64,000 nt of DNA, taken from positions 1,612,001 to 1,676,000 of the forward strand of contig JACPYL010000010.1 in the NCBI GenBank assembly GCA_016196065.1, read 5' to 3'. Each line of letters opens with the position of its first letter. Positions within the stretch are counted from its first letter, which is position 1. The stretch is from Acidobacteriota bacterium. GTDB lineage: Bacteria > Acidobacteriota > Terriglobia > Terriglobales > Acidobacteriaceae. The notes below the pieces were generated by a model. It was given only the letters and a program-made list of their open reading frames with translations, did not search any database and was not told where the DNA came from. The position numbers were made by a program, and so were the translations under genes. Of the stretch, positions 18,361 through 27,792 are shown piece by piece.

Positions 18361-19746
18361 ATGATCGTTAACTTTGCCGAGCGGGCGCACAATCACAACT
18401 GGGAACTCGATCCCGTCATCCGCTCGCTGCTCGACACCGACTTCTACAAGCTCCTGATGTTGCAGTTCATCTGGAAAAACTACGCGAAGACGAAGGTCTC
18501 GTTCTCTCTACTGAATCGCACGTCGTCGGTGCGGCTCGCCGACATGTTCCCTACCCGCGAGATTACCGACCAGTTGGAGCATGTCCGTAAGCTTCGATTT
18601 CGGAAATCAGAATTAGTCTGGCTCGCCGGCAACACGTTCTACGGACGCCGCGGCATCTTTCAGCCTGCATTCCTGGAATGGCTGGAGAACGACTTTCGCC
18701 TCTCTGACTACCAGTTGTCGATTCACGACGGCCAGTTCCAGCTCACTTTTGAAGGCAACTGGCCCGAAACCACCATGTGGGAACTCTATGCGCTCTCGAT
18801 CTTCGACGAGCTGCGCACCAGGTCCAACATGAAGAAGCTGACCGAGTTTTACCTCGACATTCTCTATGCTCGGGCCAAGACCACTCTCTGGAGCAAGATC
18901 GAACGCTTGCGCGGATTGCCCGGCCTGACCGTCGCCGATTTCGGCACGCGCCGCCGCCATAGCTTTCTTTGGCAGGAATATGTGGTGAAAGCCATGGCAT
19001 CGAATCTCGGCAGCGGTTTTATTGGAACGTCCAATGCTTTCCTCGCCCACAAGCACGATCTGGAAGCGATCGGAACTAATGCCCACGAAATTCCCATGGT
19101 GCTGGCTGCTCTCTGCGACGACGACGAGGCGCTGAAAGCCTCGCAATATCGCGTCCTCGACATGTGGCAGAACACTTACGACGGCGCCCTGCGCATCATG
19201 CTTCCCGACACCTTCGGCACCACGCAATTCCTGAAAAGCGCCCCCGACTGGACTGCCGACTGGACCGGTCAGCGCGTTGACAGCAAGAATCCCTACGTCG
19301 CCGGCGACGAATACATTGAATGGCTGAAGGCCCGCGGCCACGATCCTCGCGAGAAGAGACTCATCGCCTCCGACTCCCTCGACATCGACGAAATCATCGG
19401 CCTGCACGCGTACTTCGGCGGAACCATGAAGGGCGGTAGCACCGCCAGCGACTTCCGCAGTGCCGCCGATTTTCATGACACTAAGAGATGGGTGCCCGAA
19501 CGCCGTATCCGCTTCAGCGCCGGCTGGGGCACTCTTCTGACCAACGATTTCCGTGGATGCGATCCGCACGGCAGTCGCGACTTCGATCCCATCGGACTGA
19601 TCTGCAAAGTTTCCGAAGCCGAAGGCCGTCCCACAGTTAAACTCTCTGACAACTACGCGAAAGCCCTCGGCACCCCATCCGAAATTGAACGCTACCGCCG
19701 AGTCTTCGGCACCGCCGGCATGAGCAACATCCCACTGGTCGCGTAA
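18361..19746 (+). CDS. pncB: Nicotinate phosphoribosyltransferase
   Basis: 461 residues from ATG 18361, with GAGGAC upstream. The N-terminus has the family mark LLDTDFYKLLMLQFIWKNY; later come RRRHSFLWQEY, GTSNAFLAHKH and KLSDNYAKALGT. It makes nicotinate mononucleotide from nicotinate and PRPP in NAD salvage (established for the family). It is longer than E. coli PncB (about 400). The open frame continues to 18253 without a ribosome site. It is not clearly in an operon. Confidence 0.88.
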   Translation: MIVNFAERAHNHNWELDPVIRSLLDTDFYKLLMLQFIWKNYAKTKVSFSLLNRTSSVRLADMFPTREITDQLEHVRKLRFRKSELVWLAGNTFYGRRGIFQPAFLEWLENDFRLSDYQLSIHDGQFQLTFEGNWPETTMWELYALSIFDELRTRSNMKKLTEFYLDILYARAKTTLWSKIERLRGLPGLTVADFGTRRRHSFLWQEYVVKAMASNLGSGFIGTSNAFLAHKHDLEAIGTNAHEIPMVLAALCDDDEALKASQYRVLDMWQNTYDGALRIMLPDTFGTTQFLKSAPDWTADWTGQRVDSKNPYVAGDEYIEWLKARGHDPREKRLIASDSLDIDEIIGLHAYFGGTMKGGSTASDFRSAADFHDTKRWVPERRIRFSAGWGTLLTNDFRGCDPHGSRDFDPIGLICKVSEAEGRPTVKLSDNYAKALGTPSEIERYRRVFGTAGMSNIPLVA

Positions 19747-19777
19747 CGCGGTTCGCTGGGAGCAGGAAAGCTTCGGA

Positions 19778-19845
19778 TTTTGGGTGGCGCAGCGGTTCAC
19801 CGCTGCGAAGGATGTTCTGCTCGAATTCGGCTTTAGCCGCTGAGG
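19778..19845 (+). repeat. Dispersed repeat family A, copy 1
   Basis: TTTTGGGTGGCGCAGCGGTTCACCGCTGCG, then about 20 variable bases, then CGGCTTTAGCCGCTGAGG. Each block is self-complementary (GCAGCGGT-ACCGCTGC and CGGCTTTAGCCG), so it can fold as two hairpins. It lies between pncB and the cysteine desulfurase gene. Confidence 0.9.
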
Positions 19846-19890
19846 GCTCCTCGCAGACTATCGTCGCCCCGTTACAATAGGGTCTGTCCC

Positions 19891-21057
19891 ATGCGCCGCA
19901 TCTATCTCGACAATAACGCGACCACGCCCGTGCTCCCTGAAGTTCTGGACGCCATGCGTCCCTTCTTCACCGACCATTTCGGCAACCCGTCTTCCATCCA
20001 TCACCATGGACAAGAAACGCGTGCCGCCATTGAGCACGCCCGCGAGTCGGTTGCCAAGTTGCTCGGTTGCCACACGTCCGAGATCGTCTTCACCAGCGGT
20101 GGCACCGAGTCCGACAATCTTGGCATCTTCGGCATCGCACACTCTGGCGATCACATCATCACCTCGACTATCGAACATCACGCCGTGATGAACGCCTGCA
20201 AGCGTCTTGAAAAAAAGGGATGCGAAGTCACCAGCGTCCCGGTCGACGCCCGCGGCCAGGTCGATCCCGATGACGTCAAGCGAGCCTTACGCCCGAACAC
20301 AAAACTCATCACCATCATGACGGCGAACAACGAGACTGGCGTCCTACAGCCCGTAGAAGAAATCGGGAAGATCGCCGCCGATGCGGACGTCTACTTCCAC
20401 ACCGACGCTGTCCAGGCCGCCGGAAAGATTCCGATCGATGTCAACCAGATCGCCTGCGACCTGCTGACGATCTCCGGCCACAAGATTCATGCACCGCAAG
20501 GAATCGGCGCACTCTACGTCCGCAAAGGCACCAAGCTGGAAGCGATGCTCTACGGCGGAACTCACGAACGCCAGCGCCGCGCCGGAACCGAAAACGTCCC
20601 CGGCATTATCGGCCTCGGCAAAGCCGCCGAACTGGCCCGAGCTGCCTTCGATCGCGGAGACGACCGCAAGATGGCCGCTCTGCGCGATCATCTCGAAAGC
20701 ACTCTTCGCCAGATCGAATCCACCGGCACCAACGGAGAAGGCGCGCCCCGCGTACCGAATACCGCCAACATTTCTTTCGACGGAATCGAAGGCGAGGCCC
20801 TGGTGATCTCTCTGGACCTGAAAGGCATTGCTGTCTCGACCGGTGCCGCCTGTTCCTCTGGTGCCATTGAGGCCTCCCATGTCCTCACCGCGATGGGCCT
20901 GCGTCCCCATCAAGCCAGAGGCAGTATTCGCTTTAGCCTCGGCAAGCAGACCACCGCCGAAGATGTGAACTACGCGTTGTCGCTGGTACCAGAAACGGTG
21001 GCGCGACTGCGCGAGCTCTCTCCCGTTTACAATAGATCAGCAAGCCCAAAGGCCTGA
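19891..21057 (+). CDS. Cysteine desulfurase (NifS/IscS type)
   Basis: 388 residues. Fold-type I aminotransferase landmarks: MRRIYLDNNATTPVLPEV, TSGGTESDN, HHAVMN, TMTANNETGVLQP-like segment, PLP lysine in ISGHKIHAPQGIGALYV, and the catalytic cysteine loop STGAACSSGAIEASHVL. The downstream mnmA begins 21 bases later, so the sulfur probably feeds tRNA 2-thiolation. No iscU or iscR is near; whether it also serves Fe-S assembly cannot be said. Confidence 0.93.
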   Translation: MRRIYLDNNATTPVLPEVLDAMRPFFTDHFGNPSSIHHHGQETRAAIEHARESVAKLLGCHTSEIVFTSGGTESDNLGIFGIAHSGDHIITSTIEHHAVMNACKRLEKKGCEVTSVPVDARGQVDPDDVKRALRPNTKLITIMTANNETGVLQPVEEIGKIAADADVYFHTDAVQAAGKIPIDVNQIACDLLTISGHKIHAPQGIGALYVRKGTKLEAMLYGGTHERQRRAGTENVPGIIGLGKAAELARAAFDRGDDRKMAALRDHLESTLRQIESTGTNGEGAPRVPNTANISFDGIEGEALVISLDLKGIAVSTGAACSSGAIEASHVLTAMGLRPHQARGSIRFSLGKQTTAEDVNYALSLVPETVARLRELSPVYNRSASPKA

Positions 21058-21077
21058 GCTAAACGGCCGAGTGCCAG

Positions 21078-22211
21078 ATGCTGACTGCTGCTTCCACCAT
21101 CGCCGTCGCCATGTCCGGAGGAGTTGATTCCTCCGTGGTCGCTGCCATGCTTCGCGCCGACGGTCACAATGTCATCGGCCTGACCATGCAGCTTTGGAAT
21201 CAGCGCCGTCTCGCCGGACACGAAGGCATGCCCGAGTCTGTCCAGGGACGTTGCTGTTCCCTCGACGACGTCTACGACGCCCGCCGCGTTGCCGAGACCA
21301 TCGGTATCCCCTACTACGTGGTCAATCACGAGGAGCGTTTCGAGCGCGACGTTGTCCGTCCTTTCGTCAACGAGTACCTCTCCGGACGCACGCCTATCCC
21401 CTGCAGTCTCTGCAACAATCACTTGAAGTTTGATCAGCTTCTGGTTGTAGCCAGGCAGATTGGCGCTGACAGCGTTGCGACTGGGCACTACGCTCAAGTG
21501 CTGTTCGACGAAGCCTCTGGGCGCTGGCTCCTCAAGCGCCCCATCGACCATGCCAAGGACCAGACCTACTTCCTGTTTGGACTCACTCAGGAACAGCTCA
21601 GCCGAACGATGTTCCCTCTCGGCGGGATGACCAAGCCGGAAGTCCGAGAACTCGCGCGCAAGCATGCGCTCGTCATCGCCGAGAAGCCCGACTCACAGGA
21701 AATCTGCTTCGTCCCCGGCGGAGACTATAAAAAGTTCCTCGACGCCTATCTCGCCGAGCAAGGTGAGCCGCCGCTCGAAACTCCCGGCGAAATGGTCACC
21801 ACCGACGGCCGCGTTATAGGAGAACACACCGGCATCCACAATTTCACCGTTGGCCAGCGAAAGGGATTAGGCGTCGCTACCGGCTCGCCCCTCTATGTCC
21901 TGCAGATCAAGGGAGACACGCGCGAGGTCATCGTCGGCAACAACGAGGAACTCTATTCGAGGACTCTGCGTACGCACCGGGTCAACCTGATTTCGGTAGC
22001 CGAGCTCCACGAGCCCAAGCGAGTCGGAGTCAAGATCCGCCATCGCCACCAGCCCGCCCCGGCAATGATCGAGTCGACCGGCCCTGACCAGATCACCGTC
22101 ACTTTCGACGATCCCCAGCGCGCCATCACCCCCGGCCAGGCCGCCGTCTTCTACGACGGTGACACGGTCGTCGGCGGCGGCTGGATTGAGACCACAGTGA
22201 TCAGTGGTTAG
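21078..22211 (+). CDS. mnmA: tRNA-specific 2-thiouridylase MnmA
   Basis: 377 residues. The PP-loop AVAMSGGVDSSVVAAML binds ATP; the catalytic cysteines are in PCSLCNNHLKF and SQEICFVPGGDY, both present. Also seen: TGHYAQ, KDQTYFLFGL and the C-terminal beta-barrel with FTVGQRKGLG. It thiolates U34 of tRNA Lys/Glu/Gln using sulfur passed from a cysteine desulfurase, which is encoded directly upstream. Confidence 0.95.
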   Translation: MLTAASTIAVAMSGGVDSSVVAAMLRADGHNVIGLTMQLWNQRRLAGHEGMPESVQGRCCSLDDVYDARRVAETIGIPYYVVNHEERFERDVVRPFVNEYLSGRTPIPCSLCNNHLKFDQLLVVARQIGADSVATGHYAQVLFDEASGRWLLKRPIDHAKDQTYFLFGLTQEQLSRTMFPLGGMTKPEVRELARKHALVIAEKPDSQEICFVPGGDYKKFLDAYLAEQGEPPLETPGEMVTTDGRVIGEHTGIHNFTVGQRKGLGVATGSPLYVLQIKGDTREVIVGNNEELYSRTLRTHRVNLISVAELHEPKRVGVKIRHRHQPAPAMIESTGPDQITVTFDDPQRAITPGQAAVFYDGDTVVGGGWIETTVISG

Positions 22212-22274
22212 TGATTAGTTAACCCCACAAGACAAAGGTTGGACGAACCACTGACCACTAGCCACTAACCACTG
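22202..22274. repeat. Inverted repeat of CAGTGGTTAGTG units at the mnmA stop
   Basis: Arms 22202-22219 and 22257-22274 are complementary at 16 of 18 positions. The left arm overlaps the mnmA stop codon. Related words (GTCAGTGG, GGCCACTGG) bracket the gene between carA and carB. A terminator or mRNA-end role is likely. Confidence 0.8.
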
Positions 22275-22420
22275 TCCGGTAACCACTCCCCCTATGACCT
22301 TCGCTCCATTCCATAGCACTTTCGTGGACTGGACCGGCCGATATACCAGATGTACGTTGATCTCACGGCGGATGGCTCGAATTTCTCCCCAAGTCGAGTC
22401 CGGCGCGGGGAGGGCTTTTT

Positions 22421-22549
22421 ATGAATACGAGACTGATGCACATCTGTTACGCGGCATTGGGCCTGGCGGTGGCACGCTGGATTTTCAAGCGTCAATCTAT
22501 GCCCGTTGCCGATCCAGTTTCACGGTTCCGTACTTCTGGCCTGCTGTAG
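22421..22549 (+). CDS. Possible small membrane protein (42 residues)
   Basis: A GGGGAGGG site lies six bases before ATG 22421. The frame encodes MNTRLMHICYAALGLAVARW followed by a basic Pro-containing tail and stops at TAG 22547. One short hydrophobic helix is present. Only the ribosome site and hydropathy support it. The gap around it (22212-22881) otherwise holds repeats only. Confidence 0.35.
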   Translation: MNTRLMHICYAALGLAVARWIFKRQSMPVADPVSRFRTSGLL

Positions 22550-22720
22550 TGTCTCTCTGACGGGAGTTCTGGGCGCGCCCCGTTGCGCGTCGCTTCGATT
22601 CGAGCGCGCCCAGACCTTCTACCCTCCGCACTAGTGCTACTACCTTCGTGTCCCTTAGTAACTTCCATCCGGTTACGACTCGCCTAGAATTTCTGTAGGA
22701 CCCGTCGCTCACTTGATTTC

Positions 22721-22865
22721 TGTCATCCCGAACGAAGTGAGGGATCTGCAGCCTAATCAATTCTGTCGTTCCGAACTGAGCGAGGGATCTGCAGCTTTTG
22801 GGTGGCGCAGCGGTTTACCGCTGCGTTTCACTAGCTTGTTTTGATTGCGGCTTTAGCCGCTGCGG
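22721..22865 (+). repeat. Family D repeat (two copies) joined to family A copy 2
   Basis: 22721-22751 reads TGTCATCCCGAACGAAGTGA then GGGATCTGCAG; 22764-22794 is a diverged second copy (TGTCGTTCCGAACTGAGCGA...). A family A element follows at once (22796-22865: TTTTGGGTGGCGCAGCGG...CGGCTTTAGCCGCTG). Two repeat families stacked upstream of the secreted-protein gene at 22882. Confidence 0.88.
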
Positions 22866-22881
22866 TCCGCCGCTCAACGCG

Positions 22882-23688
22882 ATGAAGTCGACCATCAAAC
22901 TCGCGATCGCCCTCCTGCTGCTGGCGCCCTTCCTAGCCTTCGCGCAGGACGATCAGCCCTCCCTGGGCGACATTGCCCGCAATCTGCGAAAAAGCAAAGC
23001 ACCCCAGCAACTGGTAGCGCCGCTCATCGACAACGACAACCTCGCACAGGCCACCGAGGACGCCAAGAACCGTCGCCCGGTCACGCCGAACAAAGACAAG
23101 TTTGTTCTCTCCATCGACCCCACCGCCAAGACCATCAAGGCCTCCTCGCCGGACGTCACCTGCAGTCTCTCCTTCAACGCCCGCGCCGGTTCCCTGCTGG
23201 TCAAGCCGGTGATGCTCGAGACACTGCCATTACCGGAACTCCTGAAGATCGATGGCCCAGCTTCCATCCAGGACGAAAATTTTCAGATTGAAGTGTTCAA
23301 CGGAACTGACTGGGATCTGCGTGAAATTACCGTAGGACTTACCCTCGAACGCAAGCCCGGTGAAGCCGCCGAGTTAGCCGCTCGCGCTCGCGTCATCCCT
23401 GCATCGCAGAATTCCATGGTGCCGACCGTGGAAAAGCGTTCGGACGTCACTCTGCTCTATCACCTGAAGGCCGCCGCCAAGCCGTTCAGCACAGCCACCT
23501 TCAAGGAAAATATTGGGATTACTCCCGGCCCCGACGAAGATTGGCGCTGGTCGATCGTCGAAGCCAAAGGCGTGCGCCAACAGGAAACCCAAATGCCGCC
23601 CGAATGGCTAGGCCCAATTCCGGCCCCGACGCTCGATCTTCCCGCGCCTCTACCGCCCAGCGGTCCGCCGCCAACGCCCAACGAGTAA
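22882..23688 (+). CDS. Secreted hypothetical protein
   Basis: 268 residues from ATG 22882; the longer frame from 22798 runs through the family A repeat and is rejected. The signal peptide (KLAIALLLLAPFLAFAQ) is followed by a polar region (DIARNLRKSKAPQQ), a beta-rich core containing FQIEVFNGTDWDLREITVGLTLER, and a Pro-rich tail. No family is recognised. It converges with citrate synthase across a terminator. Confidence 0.8.
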   Translation: MKSTIKLAIALLLLAPFLAFAQDDQPSLGDIARNLRKSKAPQQLVAPLIDNDNLAQATEDAKNRRPVTPNKDKFVLSIDPTAKTIKASSPDVTCSLSFNARAGSLLVKPVMLETLPLPELLKIDGPASIQDENFQIEVFNGTDWDLREITVGLTLERKPGEAAELAARARVIPASQNSMVPTVEKRSDVTLLYHLKAAAKPFSTATFKENIGITPGPDEDWRWSIVEAKGVRQQETQMPPEWLGPIPAPTLDLPAPLPPSGPPPTPNE

Positions 23689-23734
23689 GAATTTAGTAAA
23701 TAGAATTGCCGAAGAGAACGAAGGTCCGTCCGTA

Positions 23735-23756
23735 GAGACGCGGCTTGCCGCGTCTC
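23735..23756. terminator. Bidirectional hairpin, GAGACGCGGC type
   Basis: A perfect 10-base stem GAGACGCGGC/GCCGCGTCTC with a TT loop lies between two convergent genes (stops at 23688 and 23839). The same hairpin recurs at 27314-27337 between another convergent pair. No long T-run follows on either side. Confidence 0.7.
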
Positions 23757-23838
23757 GCTATGCGTGAAATGAAATGCTGCAGGACGAGACGAGGCAAGCC
23801 TTGTCTCCAAGAAATGTTTTCTTTACGAATGCTACGAA

Positions 23839-24981
23839 CTACCGCCGGTCCATCCCCACGTACTTCTGTGGATACACCGGCCCCAGGTACTCCGCGCGCG
23901 GACGAATCAGCCGGTTGTCATCCAATTGTTCGATGACATGTGCCGTCCATCCGCTGACGCGCGACACAGCGAAGATCGGCGTAAACAAATCCACATCGAT
24001 TCCCAGTGTGTGGTACGTAGACGCCGAATAGAAGTCGACATTCGCGTTCAGTTTCTTATCGGCCTTCACGAATTCTTCGATGTCATGCGAATACTCAAAC
24101 CATTTCGGATTCCCACTCGCATTCCCCAGATCCCGTGACATGCTCCGCAGGTGGGTCGCGCGCGGATCTTCGGTGTGATACACGCGATGCCCGAAGCCCG
24201 GAATCTTTTTCTTCTGCGCGAGCAGTCCCTTTACGTACTCCACCGGGTCCGCTCCATCCTTGTCGATGTCCATCAAGATCTTGAACACCGCTTCGTTCGC
24301 TCCTCCATGCAGAGGTCCCTTCAGCGTGCCGATCGCGGACGTCACCGCGGAGTGCATATCGGAAAGCGTGGCTGCCGTGACGCGCGCCGCGAACGTCGAA
24401 GCATTCAATTCGTGATCCGCATGCAGAATGAGCGCGATATCGAATGCCCGCTCAGCGGTTGGCGAAGGCGCGGTTCCATTCAACATCAACAGAAAATTGG
24501 CGGCGTGAGAGAGCGATCGGTCCGGCTCAACCACCGCTTTTCCCTTCCTCATCCGGTCGTAATGAGCCACCAGCATGGGCAGTTGGGCTGTCAATCGGAT
24601 GGCCTTATGCACATTTGCGTCGTGGTCGTTGCGGTCAAATTCTGGATCGTAATACGACAGCATGGACACCAAGGTCCGCAACACATCCATCGGAAGGACG
24701 TGCTTGGGCAGCAGTTCCAGTCGGTACAGGATGGATGCATCCAGCTTGCGTTCTTCCGCCAGGCGCTGCTTCAGCGATTTGAGTTCGTCGGCCTTCGGCA
24801 GTCGCCCAAACCACAGCAGGTAGCAGACTTCCTCAAACGTCGAATGATCGGCGAGGTCGTGAATGTCGATTCCACGATAGGCGAGTACGCCTTTGTCACC
24901 ATCGATATAACAGATGCTCGAGGTGGTCGCGACCACCCCTTCCAACCCCTTGGACGCGTGCGTTGTGCTGACGCTTGACAT
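23839..24981 (-). CDS. gltA: Citrate synthase
   Basis: 380 residues from ATG 24981 with GAGGAA upstream; the frame extends to 25113 without support. Catalytic motifs: GPLHGGANE (His), FGHRVYHTEDPRA (His) and NVDFYSASTYHTLGI (Asp). The short length without an N-terminal extension fits the Gram-positive/archaeal-like hexamer-lacking type, and methylcitrate synthase is the alternative because the two cannot be told apart by eye. It condenses oxaloacetate with acetyl-CoA in the TCA cycle. Confidence 0.92.
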   Translation of the reverse strand: MSSVSTTHASKGLEGVVATTSSICYIDGDKGVLAYRGIDIHDLADHSTFEEVCYLLWFGRLPKADELKSLKQRLAEERKLDASILYRLELLPKHVLPMDVLRTLVSMLSYYDPEFDRNDHDANVHKAIRLTAQLPMLVAHYDRMRKGKAVVEPDRSLSHAANFLLMLNGTAPSPTAERAFDIALILHADHELNASTFAARVTAATLSDMHSAVTSAIGTLKGPLHGGANEAVFKILMDIDKDGADPVEYVKGLLAQKKKIPGFGHRVYHTEDPRATHLRSMSRDLGNASGNPKWFEYSHDIEEFVKADKKLNANVDFYSASTYHTLGIDVDLFTPIFAVSRVSGWTAHVIEQLDDNRLIRPRAEYLGPVYPQKYVGMDRR

Positions 24982-25208
24982 GATTCCTCGCTTGCCCTTG
25001 CTTATGAATGCTGGTTTTTCGTGGGAAAGTTCACCGGAATATTGAACCAATCCACAACCCTCTTTTATACGCCAAAGCCGCACTACTTTCCATCCACTCC
25101 CGTGGCCGTTCATCGCCGTTCGGCGTATATTTATGGGTTGCGCCCCTACCCAAAGTACGCATGGTTCCTCGGCGGAAATCCTATTTCTTCATCGATGGAG
25201 AGACCTTC

Positions 25209-27290
25209 ATGAAATCCAGATTCCTGATCCTCGCAATAGTTTTGACTACGCTTGCACCCGCGGCCCTTGCAGACGAAGGCATGTGGCTGTTCAACGCATT
25301 CCCGAAAGACCGCGTCAAGGCCACCTACGGATTCCTGCCGACCGACGCCTGGCTCAACCATCTTCAGATGTCGTCCGTCCGCTTCAATAACGGCGGCTCG
25401 GGATCATTCGTCTCCGAAGACGGCTTGACCTTCACCAATCATCACGTTGGAGCCGACTGTATCCAGAAGCTCAGCAAAGCCGGCACCGACTATATGAAGA
25501 CCGGGTTCTATGCCAAGACCCAGGCCGACGAAGCGAAGTGTCCCGACCTTGAGTTGAACGTGCTGGTCGGGATCGAGGACGTTTCCGCCAAGGTAAAAGC
25601 CGCGACTACTCCGGACATGCCTGCCGCCGAAGCCGCCCAGGCCCAGCGCGCCGCCATGAGCGCGATCGAAAAGACCTGTTCGACGGCAACACAACTGCGT
25701 TGCGACGTGGTCACGCTCTATTCCGGCGAAGTCTACCACCTCTATCAGTACAAGAAATACACGGATGTCCGCCTCGTGTTTGCGCCCGAATTTGAAATGG
25801 CTTTCTTCGGCGGCGACCCCGACAACTTTACGTATCCTCGATACGATCTCGACATCACCTTCTTCCGCATTTATGAGAATGACAAGCCCGCTCACCTCAC
25901 GAATTTCCTGCAATGGTCAAAGAACGGCGTCAAGGACGGCGAACTGATCTTCGTCTCCGGACATCCTGGCAATACCGATCGACTGAAGACCGCGGCGCAG
26001 TTGGAATTCCTCAAGAATGTCGACTACCCTTCGCGTCTGGCGAGCTACAAACGCCGTATCACCCTTTTCCAGAAGTTCAGCGCGGAGTCTCCCGAGAACG
26101 CCCGCATCGCGCAGGAAGAAATCTTCGGATATCAAAATTCTCAGAAAGCGATCACCGGATATTTCTCAGGCCTGCAGGATACTGCTGCGATGTCGGCCAA
26201 GGACGCATCCGAACGCGAACAGCAAAAGAAGTATCTCGATAAGCATCCGCAAAGTAAGAATCCGTGGGAAGAAATCGCAAAGGCAATGAAGGTCGAGACG
26301 GAAATCTATGCCCCGCATCTCTACACCGAACGGCTTCGCGGCTTCAACTCGGAACTGGCGCAGTTCGCCCGCTGGATCGTCCGCGCCGCCGAGGAAAAGC
26401 CCAAGCCCAACGGCGAGCGCCTGCGCGAATTCCGCGATTCGGCCCTGGCTTCCCTCGAACAGAGACTGTTCACCAGCGCTCCCATCTATAAGAACTTCGA
26501 GGAACTTCAGTTCGCCGACTCCCTTGCCCAGATGCAGGAAGCGCTCGGCGCAGACAATCCTGCCGTCAAAGCCGTTTTAGCCGGCAAGTCGCCTGAAGAA
26601 GTGGCCAGGAACGCGTTCGAAGGCACCAAACTCGACGACGTAGCCGTTCGCAAACAGCTCTACGAAGGTGGCGAAGCTGCCGTAGCGGCCAGCACCGATC
26701 CCATGATCGTGATCTTGCGCAACGTCGACCCGATCGCGCGCTCGTTTCGTAAGCGTTACGACGACGAAGTCGAAGCCGTTGAGCGCCGCGAAGGCTCGAC
26801 CATCGCCAAGGCCCGTTTCGAACAGAGCGGCTTTACCCAGCCTCCGGACGCTACCTTTACATTGCGTTTGAGCTATGGAGCCGCGAAGGGCTACGAAGAA
26901 AACGGCAAGAAGATTCCCTACTTCACCACCATGGGCGGAGCCTTCCAGCACGCCGATGAGCACCAGAGCAAGGCACCCTACACCCTGCCCGAGAGCTGGA
27001 TCAAGATGAAGTCCAAGCTCAAACTCTCCACTCCGATGAACACCGTTTCCACCGCGGACATCATCGGCGGCAATTCCGGCAGTCCGACCGTCAATAAGGC
27101 CGCAGAGGTCGTTGGCATCATTTTCGACGGAAACATCCAGTCGCTGGTCTGGAATTTTTTCTTCGACGAGCGTCAGGGACGAGCCGTCACCGTCGATTCC
27201 CGCGGCATCATCGAAGCCCTGCGCAAAGTCTACGGAGCGAATGCCCTGGCAGACGAACTGACTGGAGCCAAGGCCGCCGCCAGGAAATAG
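25209..27290 (+). CDS. S46-family dipeptidyl-peptidase (DPP7/DPP11 type)
   Basis: 693 residues from ATG 25209, which follows GGAGAG and begins the signal peptide (MKSRFLILAIVLTTLAPAALA). Family marks: DEGMWLFN at the mature start, catalytic His in TFTNHHVGADC (about 78-79), Asp region FGGDPDNFTYPRYDLDI and catalytic Ser in GGNSGSP (about 623). Complete chymotrypsin-fold triad. It removes dipeptides from the N-terminus of peptides in the periplasm, so it serves peptide feeding. Substrate class (DPP7 or DPP11) is not decided. Confidence 0.94.
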   Translation: MKSRFLILAIVLTTLAPAALADEGMWLFNAFPKDRVKATYGFLPTDAWLNHLQMSSVRFNNGGSGSFVSEDGLTFTNHHVGADCIQKLSKAGTDYMKTGFYAKTQADEAKCPDLELNVLVGIEDVSAKVKAATTPDMPAAEAAQAQRAAMSAIEKTCSTATQLRCDVVTLYSGEVYHLYQYKKYTDVRLVFAPEFEMAFFGGDPDNFTYPRYDLDITFFRIYENDKPAHLTNFLQWSKNGVKDGELIFVSGHPGNTDRLKTAAQLEFLKNVDYPSRLASYKRRITLFQKFSAESPENARIAQEEIFGYQNSQKAITGYFSGLQDTAAMSAKDASEREQQKKYLDKHPQSKNPWEEIAKAMKVETEIYAPHLYTERLRGFNSELAQFARWIVRAAEEKPKPNGERLREFRDSALASLEQRLFTSAPIYKNFEELQFADSLAQMQEALGADNPAVKAVLAGKSPEEVARNAFEGTKLDDVAVRKQLYEGGEAAVAASTDPMIVILRNVDPIARSFRKRYDDEVEAVERREGSTIAKARFEQSGFTQPPDATFTLRLSYGAAKGYEENGKKIPYFTTMGGAFQHADEHQSKAPYTLPESWIKMKSKLKLSTPMNTVSTADIIGGNSGSPTVNKAAEVVGIIFDGNIQSLVWNFFFDERQGRAVTVDSRGIIEALRKVYGANALADELTGAKAAARK

Positions 27291-27313
27291 ATCGTCGTGG
27301 AAAGAAATCGCAT

Positions 27314-27337
27314 AGAGACGCGGTTCGCCGCGTCTCT
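27314..27337. terminator. Bidirectional hairpin, AGAGACGCGG type
   Basis: AGAGACGCGG-TTCG-CCGCGTCTCT, a perfect 10-base stem closed by a stable UUCG tetraloop, lies 24 bases after the S46 peptidase stop and 21 bases before the stop of the convergent gene. It belongs to the same family as 23735-23756. Confidence 0.75.
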
Positions 27338-27357
27338 TTGCACAACCTTGGGAAAAA

Positions 27358-27792
27358 TCAACGCAGCTTCCGAGTGAAATCAAGCGTCCCCAAGCCAATG
27401 AGTTCTTCCGCCTCTTTCAGGGTGCGAACAACTTGATAGTCTGACCGCTTTCCTTCGATCAACAGGCCATACATTCTACTCAGGCCGTAAGCTACTGTCT
27501 GCGGTGCCACGGCAACACGGAGCTTCATTGGAGGATGGGCAGGATCTTTGGTCGCAAACGACTGCACGTAGGTAGAGGTGACTCGAATCTCGGTTACAGC
27601 GGAATAGTCAAAGATTCCGAAGTCAGCGCCTTCATCGGCAAGAAACTGTCTTACCGCTGCATCAGCGGTGGACACGGTCTCGTTCCTAAGAACGCCGAAT
27701 GGGGATATCCGCAGCACTCTACAGCGCGGGTCAAAGTCGATGGAGAAACCAGAATGCGGCGATGCACCGGGTGGAGTACTGAAATCGGTCAT
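27358..27792 (-). CDS. Hypothetical protein, possibly SpoIIAA/STAS-like
   Basis: 144 residues from ATG 27792 (GGGGGT upstream). The order of strands and helices (GFSIDFDPRCRVLRISPFGVL, ADFGIFDYSAVTEIRVTSTYVQSFA, KLRVAVAPQTVAYGLSRMYGLLIEG, YQVVRTLKEAEELIGL) resembles the STAS-like fold of SpoIIAA-type proteins. No conserved phospho-Ser site is evident. The function is unknown. Confidence 0.65.
   Translation of the reverse strand: MTDFSTPPGASPHSGFSIDFDPRCRVLRISPFGVLRNETVSTADAAVRQFLADEGADFGIFDYSAVTEIRVTSTYVQSFATKDPAHPPMKLRVAVAPQTVAYGLSRMYGLLIEGKRSDYQVVRTLKEAEELIGLGTLDFTRKLR

Noticed and set aside
18613-19800. 395-codon frame opposite pncB
   Set aside because: Antisense of a conserved enzyme; no motif.
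22294-22560. 88-codon frame in the gap before the secreted protein
   Set aside because: No ribosome site or domain; overlaps the better-supported 42-residue frame in another phase.
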